Of a stretch of 64,000 bases of DNA, positions 15,566 through 25,213 are shown one piece after another. Source of the DNA: Aedoeadaptatus ivorii (GTDB lineage: Bacteria > Bacillota > Clostridia > Tissierellales > Peptoniphilaceae); NCBI RefSeq assembly GCF_030815095.1, contig NZ_JAUSWF010000001.1:274418-338417 (forward strand), written 5' to 3'. Position 1 is the stretch's first letter, and each line of letters opens with the position of its first letter. The notes beneath the pieces are model-generated. The model was not told where the DNA came from, made no database searches, and saw only the letters and a program-made list of their open reading frames with translations. The position numbers and the translations under genes are program-made.

Positions 15566-17344
15566 TCACTCCTCTACTACGCGTATATGCACTTCTTTCA
15601 ATTGTTCCGCGGGAAGTTCTACCGGCGCTCCAGTCAACAGGTCGCTCGCCGATTGCGTCTTGGGAAAGGCGATTACGTGCCGCATATTTTTCTCTCCCGT
15701 AAGAAGCATGATCAGGCGGTCCAAACCATAGGCGAGTCCGCCGTGCGGCGGCGCACCGTAGCGGAAGGCTTCGATCAGAAATCCGAATTTTTCTTCCGCT
15801 TCTTCTTTGCTGAATCCCAGCGCCGCAAACATCTTATTTTGTACCGCAGCGTCGTGGATCCGAATGGATCCGCCGCCCATTTCGTCGCCGTTGATGACGA
15901 TGTCGTACGCCTTGGCGCGACAGTTTGCGGGATCGGATTCGATCTTGTTCAAATCTTCGTCCATGGGAGCGGTAAAGGGATGGTGTTTTGCGACATAGCG
16001 CGCTTCCTCTTCGTCGTATTCGAAGAGGGGGAACTCTACGATCCAAAGCGGTGCGAGCACGTCTTCGGGGATCAGGTCCATCTCCTCGGCGATGTGGTTT
16101 CTCAGATTTCCCAACGCAGCGTAGACCACGTCGTTTTTATCGGCCACAAAGAGTACGAGGTCGCCTTCTTCCGCGCCCGTGCGTTCAAAAATCGCATCCA
16201 TACCTTCTTCGCCGACGAACTTCAGCACCGGCGACTGCGTGCCGTCAGCATTCCGCTTCGCCCAGGCGAGTCCGTGGGCGCCGAAGTCCTTCACATAATC
16301 GGTGAGTTTGTCTATTTTTTTTCGGGAATAGAAGGCGGCGCCATCTTTTACGACGATGGCGCGCACGCTGCCGCCTCCCGCCACGGCGTCGGCAAATACC
16401 TTAAAGCCCGATTCCGCCACCAAATCCGAAACATCCTTCAGCTCCATCGCAAACCGCACGTCGGGCTTATCCACCCCGTAGCGATCCATCGCCTCTCGGT
16501 AGGTCATGCGGGGAAATGGCGTGGGAATTTCTTTTCCCAAAATTTCACGGAAGAGATGGGAAAGATAACGCTCGTTGACGTCGATCACATCTTCCGCCTC
16601 TACAAAGCTCAATTCCATATCGATCTGCGTAAACTCGGGTTGGCGGTTAAAACGCAGGTCCTCGTCGCGGAAGCAACGGGCGATCTGAATATACCGATCA
16701 AAGCCGCCGACCATCAAAAGCTGTTTCATCAGCTGCGGGGATTGCGGCAACGCATAAAACGCGCCTTCGTGAATGCGGCTGGGAACCAAGTAGTCCCGCG
16801 CCCCTTCGGGGGTGGGCTTGTTCAACATAGGTGTTTCTACTTCCGCAAAGCCTTCCGCATAGAAGAAGTCCCTGGTTAATTTATATACCCGGGAACGCGT
16901 TCTGAGAATCTCTTGGCTGCGGGGCTTGCGCAAATCCAAGGTTCGGTATTTTAGGCGCAGGTCGTCGGAAACCGCGTCGTCGTCTTTGACATAGATCGGC
17001 GGCACGTCGGATTCGGACAAAATTTTCAGCTCTTCTGCCAAGATCTCTATTTTCCCCGTGGGAAGCTTGTCGTTTACAGAACTGCGCGGGCGCACGGTGC
17101 CTACCACCGCGACGACAAATTCCGATCGCAATTTGGTCGCCTTTTCGAATAAGGCGGCATCCGTCTCGCCATTACAGACCGCCTGCACAATGCCGGTGTA
17201 GTCGCGAATGTCGGTAAATACCAAAGAACCCAGGTCGCGCGATTTGGCGACCCACCCCATGACGGTGACCTTCTCACCGATATGTTCTTCTCGTAACGTC
17301 CCACATAAATGGCTCCGTTTCAGAGCACCCAGTGCTTCTCCCAT
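15566..17344 (-). CDS. aspS: Aspartate--tRNA ligase
   Basis: Class II synthetase charging tRNA-Asp. The 592-residue protein has the N-terminal OB anticodon-binding domain (VTVMGWVAKSRDLGSLVFTDIRD), class II motif 2 (FRDEDLRFNRQPEFTQIDME), a bacterial GAD insert (about 300-420), and motif 3 (GGLAYGLDRLIMLL). The ATG at 17344 has AGGAGG four bases upstream; a TTG five codons earlier is not needed. Whether it also charges tRNA-Asn cannot be told here, though asnA in this window shows that free asparagine is made. Confidence 0.97.
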   Translation of the reverse strand: MGEALGALKRSHLCGTLREEHIGEKVTVMGWVAKSRDLGSLVFTDIRDYTGIVQAVCNGETDAALFEKATKLRSEFVVAVVGTVRPRSSVNDKLPTGKIEILAEELKILSESDVPPIYVKDDDAVSDDLRLKYRTLDLRKPRSQEILRTRSRVYKLTRDFFYAEGFAEVETPMLNKPTPEGARDYLVPSRIHEGAFYALPQSPQLMKQLLMVGGFDRYIQIARCFRDEDLRFNRQPEFTQIDMELSFVEAEDVIDVNERYLSHLFREILGKEIPTPFPRMTYREAMDRYGVDKPDVRFAMELKDVSDLVAESGFKVFADAVAGGGSVRAIVVKDGAAFYSRKKIDKLTDYVKDFGAHGLAWAKRNADGTQSPVLKFVGEEGMDAIFERTGAEEGDLVLFVADKNDVVYAALGNLRNHIAEEMDLIPEDVLAPLWIVEFPLFEYDEEEARYVAKHHPFTAPMDEDLNKIESDPANCRAKAYDIVINGDEMGGGSIRIHDAAVQNKMFAALGFSKEEAEEKFGFLIEAFRYGAPPHGGLAYGLDRLIMLLTGEKNMRHVIAFPKTQSASDLLTGAPVELPAEQLKEVHIRVVEE

Positions 17345-17352
17345 GATTCCTC

Positions 17353-18885
17353 CTAACAAATTCTATTGTCTATTTTCTGCAACCAATACGTCTTTTCTTC
17401 GCCACGGGAACGATCGGCGAGATCCTGCCAGATCACCTTCGCGGCATGATCCATGCCCTGGCAGCCGGCGAGGAGCAAGACGTCTCCGGACTCTACCGCC
17501 GGCAGAATGCGGCGGATGGAATCGTCCAGTCGTTCGATAACGGGGATTTCGTAGCCCGCGTCCTGCATGACATTTTGAAAGGCTTCCAATTCCGCATCGG
17601 TGACCACATCCTTCGAAGAAACCGCCTCGACGCTTTTGGTCGCATAGAAAGTCTTTAGCGGCAACCTCGCCATCCATTTCGCCGTTTCCACGGCATTTTC
17701 TCGATTGAGTTCGGCGCCCCGGCTGCCCCGAATGGCATAGAGGATGTGAAGATTCTTGTATTCCATCGCGTGCAGGGTCTCGAGGGTGACCTCTATGTTT
17801 TTCGTATTGGCAAAATGGTCGTCGAGGATCATATAATCGCCGCGGTAGATCAGTTCAAAACGCCGTTCCACGCCCGAAAATTCTTCCATGGCGCGTCGGA
17901 CGGTTTGGGGATCGACGCCGCCCAACAGTCCGAAGGTCATTGCCATCATGGCATTTAATACCGAATGGTATCCCGCCACCTGTAAATGCACGGGGATTTC
18001 TACACTCGGAAGCGTCCACCGGCCTTTCGTCGATTCCCGCGCCACGCGATACGTAAACTCGGCAAAGCCCGTCGAAATGTCTATACCCTCGATGCGCGCC
18101 ATCGCCTCTTCGTCGATGGCGGCGGTAAACACCTGTCCCTTGGTGTCTTCGGCAAGTGCCGCAATCAAAGGCGCATCCACATTTAATAGCACGGCGGTGT
18201 CTTCGTCGGCATGGCGGATCAGTCGGCTCTTATAGTGAAAGTAGTTTTCGAAGGTGCCGTGCTGTTCCAAGTGCTCCACGGAAATATTGTTAAAGCTGAC
18301 GATGTCGAATTCGATGCCGCGCGACCGATAGAGTTCCTGGGCGGAGGAAGAAACCTCCATTACCACCACTTCGATCCCCGCATCGGCCATATTTCTAAGA
18401 TGTTCTTGCAGGTGGATGCTTTCCGGCGTCGTCAAAATCGCAGGAATCGACACATCACCGTATTGTACCGCCACGGTACCCACCATGCCGACCCGATAGC
18501 CCGCCGCCTTAAAGATATCGCGAACCATAAAGGCGGTAGAAGTCTTGCCATTGGTGGCGGTGACGCCGAATATTTCCATCTGCCGCGAAGGATGGTCAAA
18601 GTAGATACAGGCGAGGTCGGCAAGCGCCTTGCGCGTGTTTTCGACGCGCACCTGCGGAATATCTGCTTCCACGAATTTTTCTACGACCGCAAGATAGGCA
18701 CCCTTTTCTTTGGCTTGTGCGACATAATCGTGTCCATCCGCCAAGACGCCTTCGATGGCGACGAAGATGTCTCCCGTCTCGATCTCTCGAGAGTCGTGGG
18801 AGATGCGGCGAATTTCAACGTCTTCATCTATTTGTCCTCTCCGCTCGGCAATGGGTATGCCGGCGAGCAATGTATTGAGTTTCAT
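17353..18885 (-). CDS. Divergent MurE-like Mur ligase
   Basis: Mur ligases join amino acids to UDP-MurNAc peptides using ATP. This 510-residue protein has the three-domain layout of MurE: N-terminal ISHDSREIETGDIFVAI, P-loop ATNGKTS near residue 111, TTPES, and the lysine of HYKSRL that would be carbamylated. Several MurE hallmarks are changed: SSHAL reads SSSAQ, DHLDYHG reads EHLEQHG, and the DNPR amino-acid loop is absent. The family is certain but the substrate is not; it may be a paralogue of a true MurE elsewhere. It lies in one chain with hemZ (4-base overlap) and aspS. Confidence 0.8.
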   Translation of the reverse strand: MKLNTLLAGIPIAERRGQIDEDVEIRRISHDSREIETGDIFVAIEGVLADGHDYVAQAKEKGAYLAVVEKFVEADIPQVRVENTRKALADLACIYFDHPSRQMEIFGVTATNGKTSTAFMVRDIFKAAGYRVGMVGTVAVQYGDVSIPAILTTPESIHLQEHLRNMADAGIEVVVMEVSSSAQELYRSRGIEFDIVSFNNISVEHLEQHGTFENYFHYKSRLIRHADEDTAVLLNVDAPLIAALAEDTKGQVFTAAIDEEAMARIEGIDISTGFAEFTYRVARESTKGRWTLPSVEIPVHLQVAGYHSVLNAMMAMTFGLLGGVDPQTVRRAMEEFSGVERRFELIYRGDYMILDDHFANTKNIEVTLETLHAMEYKNLHILYAIRGSRGAELNRENAVETAKWMARLPLKTFYATKSVEAVSSKDVVTDAELEAFQNVMQDAGYEIPVIERLDDSIRRILPAVESGDVLLLAGCQGMDHAAKVIWQDLADRSRGEEKTYWLQKIDNRIC

Positions 18886-20258
18886 AGTAATTCTCCTAAA
18901 TACTTGGATTTTTTCCGCACGACTTCGCCGAAACGATCCGTATAGTCTCTTAAATTACGGAAATTCGAAAACTTCATAACGGTCTTTCCGGACGCATCGA
19001 CCAATTTCGTCGTCGCCGACATTCCCACGCCGATGACCGAATGGATTTCTTCCATCATAATCATATTATACAACGATTCGTACCCGGGCAGCGAATAGCC
19101 GATATTCGATCCATTGCCGAGTATCCTCTTCTGCCGGTACAGATAATGGGGAATGTAGCCGGCCGCTTTTAAGCGGTTATAGCTGTATTGTTGCATGCGC
19201 GTCGTATTCTTTTGGAAGACGCCGCGGTTTTCGAAGATCTTCGATCCGTTTTTCAAAGACAATACGTGCACGGTGATATTTTCGGGAGAGAGCGGGATCA
19301 ACGAATCCAAGGTATACGAGAGTTCGTCCATCCCCTCTCCGTCTAGGCCGAGGATCAAATCCATATTGATCGCCATATCCGTGGTATTTCGTACCAAATC
19401 GTATGCGTTTAAAATGTCCTCTTTATTGTGAGGACGTCGAATGCGCACCAAGGTCTCATCGACCATGGTCTGGGGATTGATGCTGATCCTCGATACGGGA
19501 TAGCCTTTGAGCATCGCCATCAATTCCGGCGTAATCGTCTCGGGCCTTCCGGCTTCGAGGGTAAACTCCCGGTCGCCAAAAGAGCGCAAGCGATCGAGTA
19601 TCATCGCCAGCTCTTCCGCCGCGATGGAGGTGGGCGTGCCGCCGCCAATATATATGGTCGCGGGCGCCTTGTCGAGTTTTCTGAGAACGAAGTCCAGCTC
19701 CATCAGCAGGTACTTCATATAGTGGCGTACGGCTTCTTTGTTTCCGGACCCGATGGTGGGATAGCTGCAGTACTCGCACCGACTCGGGCAAAAGGGAATG
19801 TGGATATATAGCGAGTATCCTTTTCCCTTTAAGTGATCGGTCTTTGCCGCTTCCAAACGGGCAATCTCCAGCAACAGATCGGCGATCTCCGGATGCACTA
19901 AATACGACTCGATCAAAAAGTCTCGTGCCGCATCTCCCATAATTTTTCTGCGTTTTTGCATAAATTTGACCGGTCTCGTACCGGTCAAAGAGCCCCATAG
20001 GGATTTTTCCTTCGCGGGATGATCCACTTCGCGCACGATCCAGGCGGCGATATGGCGTTTGGTTTCGTACTCCCCTACATTTTCGAATGTCTTTTCGTAT
20101 TGGCGCTCGCCCACGGACAAAATGGCGCGCTTTGTATCCGCCGTCGTCTCGAGTACGAGAAAAAGCTCGCCCGAGGTCTCGAAGGCGGGAAAATAAATCC
20201 GCAAGAGCTCGTATAGGGTGTGGATCTCGGAATCCGTTGCGTTTACGATACGAATCAT
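18882..20258 (-). CDS. hemZ: Oxygen-independent coproporphyrinogen dehydrogenase HemZ (radical SAM)
   Basis: A 458-residue HemN-related radical-SAM enzyme. The cluster motif is FCPSRCEYCSYPT near residue 155, followed by YIGGGTPTSI and the glycine-rich SAM region. The N-terminal 140 residues are the HemZ extension, with KEKSLWGSLTGTRPVKFMQK. HemZ proteins are predicted to oxidise coproporphyrinogen III without oxygen, but many anaerobes carry the gene without a full haem pathway, so the substrate is open. It starts inside the stop of the upstream MBL gene (TATGA) with no SD, implying translational coupling. Confidence 0.9.
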   Translation of the reverse strand: MIRIVNATDSEIHTLYELLRIYFPAFETSGELFLVLETTADTKRAILSVGERQYEKTFENVGEYETKRHIAAWIVREVDHPAKEKSLWGSLTGTRPVKFMQKRRKIMGDAARDFLIESYLVHPEIADLLLEIARLEAAKTDHLKGKGYSLYIHIPFCPSRCEYCSYPTIGSGNKEAVRHYMKYLLMELDFVLRKLDKAPATIYIGGGTPTSIAAEELAMILDRLRSFGDREFTLEAGRPETITPELMAMLKGYPVSRISINPQTMVDETLVRIRRPHNKEDILNAYDLVRNTTDMAINMDLILGLDGEGMDELSYTLDSLIPLSPENITVHVLSLKNGSKIFENRGVFQKNTTRMQQYSYNRLKAAGYIPHYLYRQKRILGNGSNIGYSLPGYESLYNMIMMEEIHSVIGVGMSATTKLVDASGKTVMKFSNFRNLRDYTDRFGEVVRKKSKYLGELL

Positions 20259-20875
20259 AGGAGCTGCCGAATAAAGGGATTAGAGCGCTTCTCATCGTCG
20301 ATGGTGGTCTCGAAACCGTGACCGGACAATACGACGGCGTTTTCGTCGCAGTTTGTCAGTTTTCTGAGGGAATCCGCCATGGCGTGGATATCGCCCAAGG
20401 GAAAGTCGGTCCTTCCGATCGACCCTTGAAACAAGGTGTCGCCGCTCAAGATCAGGTCCTCGTAAAAGTAGCAGACGGAACCGGGGGTATGCCCGGGCGT
20501 ATGCATCACGCGAATTTCGCCACATTCGAGTTCGATCGTATCGCCGTCTTCGACCAACACGTCGGGCGCACGATCGGGCACTTCGCCGCCCAACATGGCG
20601 ACAAAGTTGTGGTCGGCGCTCTCATAGATCACCATCTCCTCCTTGTGCATATATACTTTCACGCCCAAAGCGTCGCGAACGCGATTTAAGGCCGATATAT
20701 GGTCGCCGTGGGCGTGGGTAAGCAAAATAGCCTCGACTTTTACGCCCGCAGCTTCGACGATGGCGAGAATTTTATCGCCCTCTGCACCGGGATCTACGAG
20801 AAATCCGCGCTTCTTTTCGTCATAGACCAAATAGGCATTGGTCATACCGCCGACGAGTATTCTCTGATAGCCCAT
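20255..20875 (-). CDS. Metallo-beta-lactamase fold hydrolase (glyoxalase II-like)
   Basis: A 206-residue MBL-fold protein. The metal site motifs are complete: THAHGDH near residue 53, HTPGHTPGS near 130, LSGDTLFQGSIGR with the bridging Asp, and LSGHG near the end. It resembles the short glyoxalase-II-like group (YqgX type), which lacks the large C-terminal helical domain of true glyoxalase II, so thioester hydrolysis is a guess. The ATG overlaps the dtd stop by one base with AAAGGAG upstream. Confidence 0.88.
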   Translation of the reverse strand: MGYQRILVGGMTNAYLVYDEKKRGFLVDPGAEGDKILAIVEAAGVKVEAILLTHAHGDHISALNRVRDALGVKVYMHKEEMVIYESADHNFVAMLGGEVPDRAPDVLVEDGDTIELECGEIRVMHTPGHTPGSVCYFYEDLILSGDTLFQGSIGRTDFPLGDIHAMADSLRKLTNCDENAVVLSGHGFETTIDDEKRSNPFIRQLL

Positions 20876-21324
20876 TAGAAGCTCCTTTCGCTGTCTAATA
20901 AAATCGTCACTGGACCGTCGTTAATCATCTCTATCTGCATATCGGCGCCAAATTGACCCGTAGCGACAGAAAATCCCTTCTTTTCTACATAGGCAATCAA
21001 ATCCTCGTAGACCGCTTCCGAGATCTCTCCTTTGGCGGCGCGGATATAACTGGGACGGTTGCCTTTTTGGGCATCGCCGTAGAGCGTAAACTGACTGACA
21101 ATCATAATTTCGCCCCCGGTGTCTTGGACGTTGACGTTCATAACGCCTTCTTCGTCGGGGAAAATTCGTAGGCCCGTGATTTTCTTTCCGATATATTCGA
21201 TATCCTTTTTGTCGTCTTCTTCTCGAATGCCTATGAGTACCATCAATCCCGCGTCGATCCGCGAAATAATTTCCCCGTCGACGGAGACGGTAGCATATTT
21301 TACTCGTTGCACCACTGCGCGCAC
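20875..21324 (-). CDS. dtd: D-aminoacyl-tRNA deacylase
   Basis: Dtd removes D-amino acids wrongly attached to tRNA. The 149-residue protein has the two catalytic motifs: VSQFTLYGD near residue 77 (SQxxL) and NDGPVTI near residue 134 (the Gly-cisPro motif). Length is exact for the family. The rel-dtd order, nine bases apart here, is a classical Bacillota arrangement. Confidence 0.97.
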   Translation of the reverse strand: MRAVVQRVKYATVSVDGEIISRIDAGLMVLIGIREEDDKKDIEYIGKKITGLRIFPDEEGVMNVNVQDTGGEIMIVSQFTLYGDAQKGNRPSYIRAAKGEISEAVYEDLIAYVEKKGFSVATGQFGADMQIEMINDGPVTILLDSERSF

Positions 21325-21333
21325 GTTGACCTC

Positions 21334-23490
21334 CTAACCGCTGACCCGATATACTTCAAATACATTTTCGATATTTTTGAGCTTCTTTAGCAGACGCGAG
21401 AGCTCGTCGATATGATGGATTCGCACCGTAATGCGAACCACCAAAAAATGATCCTTGTCTTCCCGCGCCGAAAGGTTTTGAATGTCCAGTCGGGAATCGT
21501 GAATCCGATTGGCGATATCTGCCAATACATTGTTTTTGTTGGCGGCGCGAATTTCGATCTCCGCGCTATACGTCTCGTTTTCGCCCATATCCCACCGAAC
21601 AGGAATCAATCTCTCTTCTTCCAGGTTGTTCTTCAGATTGATGCAGTCCGAGCGGTGGATGCTGATCCCGCGGCCCATGGTAATAAATCCCACGATTTCG
21701 TCTCCGGGTACAGGCGTACAGCACTTGGCGATGCGGACCTTTACATTGTCGATACCCTTTACCTGAATGCCGTTGGTGTTTCGCTGTTCCTTCTTTTCCG
21801 CCACCGGGATCTCTTCGGCGCGCACCGGCGCAGTCCTGTGCTTTCGCTCTTCCTTCTTCATATAGTCGGAGAGTTTCGCGGTCACCTGCCGCACGCTCAT
21901 ACTGCCGTAGCCGATCTGCGCGTATAGATCGTCGAGGTCGTCGAATTTCAGACGCTCCTTTACATCTTCCATCCAATCGTCACGAACGAAATCGGAGGGT
22001 CGGTATCCCAGTTTTTTGGCCTCTTGTTCGATCATTTCTCGTCCGCGCAGGATATTCTTGTCCCGATCCTTGACCTTAAAGTACTGTTTGATCTTGGTCT
22101 TCGCCTGCGGGCTCTGTACGATTTTTAGCCAGTCGAGAGAGGGCTGTGAATTCTTATTGGTAATGACTTCGACGATCTCCCCGTTTTTGAGTTTGTGGCT
22201 CAACGGGACGATCCGGCCGTTGATCTTTGCGCCCACACAGGTATTTCCCACTGCGGTATGCACCCGGTAGGCGAAGTCGATGGGCGTAGAGCCATCCGGC
22301 AGATTGATCACATCGCCATTGGGCGTAAAGACAAATACTTCGTCGGCAAAGAAGTCGACCTTCAAAGTTTCCATAAATTCGTTGGGGTCTTTGAGGTCCT
22401 TTTGCCACTCCAAAAGCTGGCGCAGCCAAGTCAGATTTTCGTCAAAACTGGTGGACTTCTTCGTGCCTTCTTTATACTTCCAATGGGCCGCAATCCCGTA
22501 TTCGGCGGTTTTGTGCATCTCCCAAGTGCGAATTTGTACCTCGAAGGTCTCGCCCCGATCGTCGATGACCGTGGTGTGGAGGGACTGATACTTATTCGGC
22601 TTCGGCATGGAGATATAGTCCTTAAATCGCCCGGGGATCGGCTTATACATGGTGTGAACCACGCCCAGCGCACCATAGCAATCCTTGATGTCATCTACCA
22701 AAATCCGAATCGCCTGCAAGTCGTAAATCTCGCCGAAGGTCTTCCCCTTTTTGATCATCTTTTTATAGATGCTGTAAAAGTTCTTCGGCCTTCCCGTAAT
22801 GTCGGCGGCAATTCCGACTTTTTTGAGTTGATTCGAGATGTCTTCGATCAGCGCTTGAATTAACGCTTCCCGCTCGCTCCTCCGCTTATCGACCATTTCT
22901 ACGAGATTATAATAATTGACGGGGTCTAAATAGCGCAGAGAAAGGTCTTCCAGTTCCATTTTCACCCGGCTCATCCCCAACCGATCGGCGAGGGGCGCAT
23001 AGATTTCTATGGTCTCCATGGCTTTGTCGCGTTTTTTCTCGGGAATCATATATTCCAAGGTACGCATATTGTGCAGGCGGTCGGCAAATTTTACGATCAC
23101 CACGCGGATGTCTTTCGCCATGGCGAGGACCATCTTCCGTATATTTTCCGCCTGTTTTTCCTGTTTGGTCTGGTAGGAAAGCATCTTTAATTTGGTCACG
23201 CCTTCTACCAGATCGGCGACTTCCTCGCCAAAGAGTTCTTTTACCTCGTCATAGGTGACCTCGGTGTCTTCAATGGTATCGTGCAACAGTCCCGCAATGA
23301 TCGTCGGGACGTCCATATTCATTTCCGCCAAAATAAGCGCAACATGCAGAGGATGGACGATATAGTCCTCCCCTGAATTGCGCTTTTGTCCTTTATGATG
23401 GCGATCTGCAAATTCGAATGCCTTGTATACCTGATCGAATTCCGCATCGGGATTATAGGAACGAATGGCTTCGATTAGTTGTTCAATCAT
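21334..23490 (-). CDS. rel: Bifunctional (p)ppGpp synthetase/hydrolase Rel
   Basis: The 718-residue long RelA/SpoT homologue makes and degrades (p)ppGpp. The N-terminal HD hydrolase domain is intact (HPLHVALIL and LLHDTIEDT, His70-Asp71), and the synthetase domain contains RFKDYISMPKPNKYQSLHT. RFKD is the RxKD form found in bifunctional Rel enzymes rather than the ExDD of synthetase-only RelA. TGS (about 395-455), the conserved Cys-rich/helical part (VRIAKCCTPVPGDEI) and a C-terminal ACT domain follow. It lies between recJ (4-base gap) and dtd. Confidence 0.97.
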   Translation of the reverse strand: MIEQLIEAIRSYNPDAEFDQVYKAFEFADRHHKGQKRNSGEDYIVHPLHVALILAEMNMDVPTIIAGLLHDTIEDTEVTYDEVKELFGEEVADLVEGVTKLKMLSYQTKQEKQAENIRKMVLAMAKDIRVVIVKFADRLHNMRTLEYMIPEKKRDKAMETIEIYAPLADRLGMSRVKMELEDLSLRYLDPVNYYNLVEMVDKRRSEREALIQALIEDISNQLKKVGIAADITGRPKNFYSIYKKMIKKGKTFGEIYDLQAIRILVDDIKDCYGALGVVHTMYKPIPGRFKDYISMPKPNKYQSLHTTVIDDRGETFEVQIRTWEMHKTAEYGIAAHWKYKEGTKKSTSFDENLTWLRQLLEWQKDLKDPNEFMETLKVDFFADEVFVFTPNGDVINLPDGSTPIDFAYRVHTAVGNTCVGAKINGRIVPLSHKLKNGEIVEVITNKNSQPSLDWLKIVQSPQAKTKIKQYFKVKDRDKNILRGREMIEQEAKKLGYRPSDFVRDDWMEDVKERLKFDDLDDLYAQIGYGSMSVRQVTAKLSDYMKKEERKHRTAPVRAEEIPVAEKKEQRNTNGIQVKGIDNVKVRIAKCCTPVPGDEIVGFITMGRGISIHRSDCINLKNNLEEERLIPVRWDMGENETYSAEIEIRAANKNNVLADIANRIHDSRLDIQNLSAREDKDHFLVVRITVRIHHIDELSRLLKKLKNIENVFEVYRVSG

Positions 23491-23494
23491 TCTA

Positions 23495-25213
23495 TCACCG
23501 CTTCTTGGACGGTCGCAGTGCTTCTATCTGAATCTGAAGTTTCCGATTGCCGCCATAGGTATCGATCTTGGGGCAATAGGCGATATCCATAAAAATGCTT
23601 CCGTCCGCTCGTCTTGCCCGGCGAAGAAAGTCCGTAAACTCTTCCGCCGGTTGAAATAATATACCGTCGTATTTCCTACCATTATAGAACAGATCCATAC
23701 GAATTACATTGTTATTTTTTCCGAACACGCGGTACTGCAAAAGCTGCACATCGGTGGCGCCAAAAATCGGTCGTGCGTTTCCGTTTCCGAAGGGCGCAAA
23801 TCGCGAAAGCCGCTCTACCGTATCTTCGCTCACGTCCTGTAGCGAAAGAACCGCATCCAGTCGTATGCGGGGCACGAGATCTCTGGGATCCAACCGGCTC
23901 TTTTCGATGACGTCGAGCTTAAAGGGGAGGTAGTTTCCGCGCGCCAGACTCAAGCCGCACGCCATGGCATGGCCGCCGAATTTGCTGAGATATTTCTCGC
24001 TCTTTCTGATTTCTTCGACCATATTATAGGCTTCGATGCTGCGTCCGGAGCCCTTGAGGCCGTCTTTTGCGCCGGTGATTACGATACAGGGGCGGTGATA
24101 CTTGCCCTTGATCTTTCCCGCGATGATGCCGGCGATGCTCTCGTCGATGGATTCGTCCTTTAAGATATAGATGGGCTGTACCGCTTCCTTGGGATTTTCC
24201 AGTTGTTTCTCCAAGCGCGCAAGCCCCTCTTGGGTAAGAGCCTGACGCTTTGCGTTCAGTTCGCGCAGATACGCCGCAATCTCCTTTGCCCGCGAAGGAT
24301 CGTCGGTTACAAACAATTCTACGGCATCGCCCGCGGTATCCAAACGGCCCGCCGCATTGATCGTGGGCCCGAGTATAAACCCCAGATGATAGCCGCTGAT
24401 TTCGGATCGAATCGCACAGGCATCGCAAAGCGCCCGTATGCCGATCTGCTCCGTATGATTGAGCCGCTCGAGACCCAAGGTGACGAGGTTGCGATTCTCC
24501 TCGACCAATTCCATTACGTCGCAAACCGTCGCAATGGCGGCATAGGCGATAAAGTCGGGATCCATGTCCTCCGACTTTCCGGCGATGGTATAGAGATAGC
24601 GGATCAATTTGTAGCTCAATACGCCGCCGCACAGACCTTGAAACGGATACGAACAATCCTTTCTGTGGGGATCGACGACCGCATCCGCCGGCGGCAGTTT
24701 GTCCTTCCCTTCGTCTTGTACCACCTGGTGGTGGTCGAGGACGATCACAGAAAGCCCCAACGATTTGGCGCGCTCGATCGCAGCAAATTGGGCGATGCCG
24801 TTGTCGCAGGTGATGAGGAGTTCTACGCCGTCTTCTGCCGCCGCTTCCGCCATATCGGGCTGCAGGCCGTATCCGTCTTCCCGCCGATGGGGGATGACAT
24901 AATCTACCGTATACCCCAGCCCGCGAAGCCCGCGAAGTAATATGGTCGTACTCATTACCCCGTCGCAATCGTAGTCGCCGACAATGCGGATTTTACCGCG
25001 GGTCTTTTGAATGATATTCCCGGCTTTTACCATATCCTTCATAGATATGGGCGAGTGCAGTTGTTCCGCATCGGGATGGAAATACTTTTGGATTTTCTCT
25101 TTCGTATCGATCTTTCGATTGATCAACACGCGGTATTCCCATTCCCGCAATCCCAATGCGCGAAAATCTATTTCCTCTTTCGGTTTTTCATTCTTCAAAG
25201 ACCAGTACTTCAT
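23495..25213 (-). CDS. recJ: Single-stranded-DNA exonuclease RecJ
   Basis: RecJ is the 5'-3' ssDNA exonuclease of recombination and mismatch repair. The 572-residue protein has the DHH phosphoesterase motifs: VGDYDCDGVMST near residue 85, LITCDNGIAQ, VLDHHQV near residue 162, then the DHHA1 region (ESIAGIIAGKIKGKY, and GSGRSIEAYNM). The C-terminal OB-type part is shorter than in Bacillus RecJ. It overlaps scfB upstream by four bases. Confidence 0.95.
   Translation of the reverse strand: MKYWSLKNEKPKEEIDFRALGLREWEYRVLINRKIDTKEKIQKYFHPDAEQLHSPISMKDMVKAGNIIQKTRGKIRIVGDYDCDGVMSTTILLRGLRGLGYTVDYVIPHRREDGYGLQPDMAEAAAEDGVELLITCDNGIAQFAAIERAKSLGLSVIVLDHHQVVQDEGKDKLPPADAVVDPHRKDCSYPFQGLCGGVLSYKLIRYLYTIAGKSEDMDPDFIAYAAIATVCDVMELVEENRNLVTLGLERLNHTEQIGIRALCDACAIRSEISGYHLGFILGPTINAAGRLDTAGDAVELFVTDDPSRAKEIAAYLRELNAKRQALTQEGLARLEKQLENPKEAVQPIYILKDESIDESIAGIIAGKIKGKYHRPCIVITGAKDGLKGSGRSIEAYNMVEEIRKSEKYLSKFGGHAMACGLSLARGNYLPFKLDVIEKSRLDPRDLVPRIRLDAVLSLQDVSEDTVERLSRFAPFGNGNARPIFGATDVQLLQYRVFGKNNNVIRMDLFYNGRKYDGILFQPAEEFTDFLRRARRADGSIFMDIAYCPKIDTYGGNRKLQIQIEALRPSKKR

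Noticed and set aside
15587..16879. A 430-residue open frame on the plus strand
   Set aside because: It lies entirely opposite aspS, whose frame has full family motifs; the plus frame has none and no SD.
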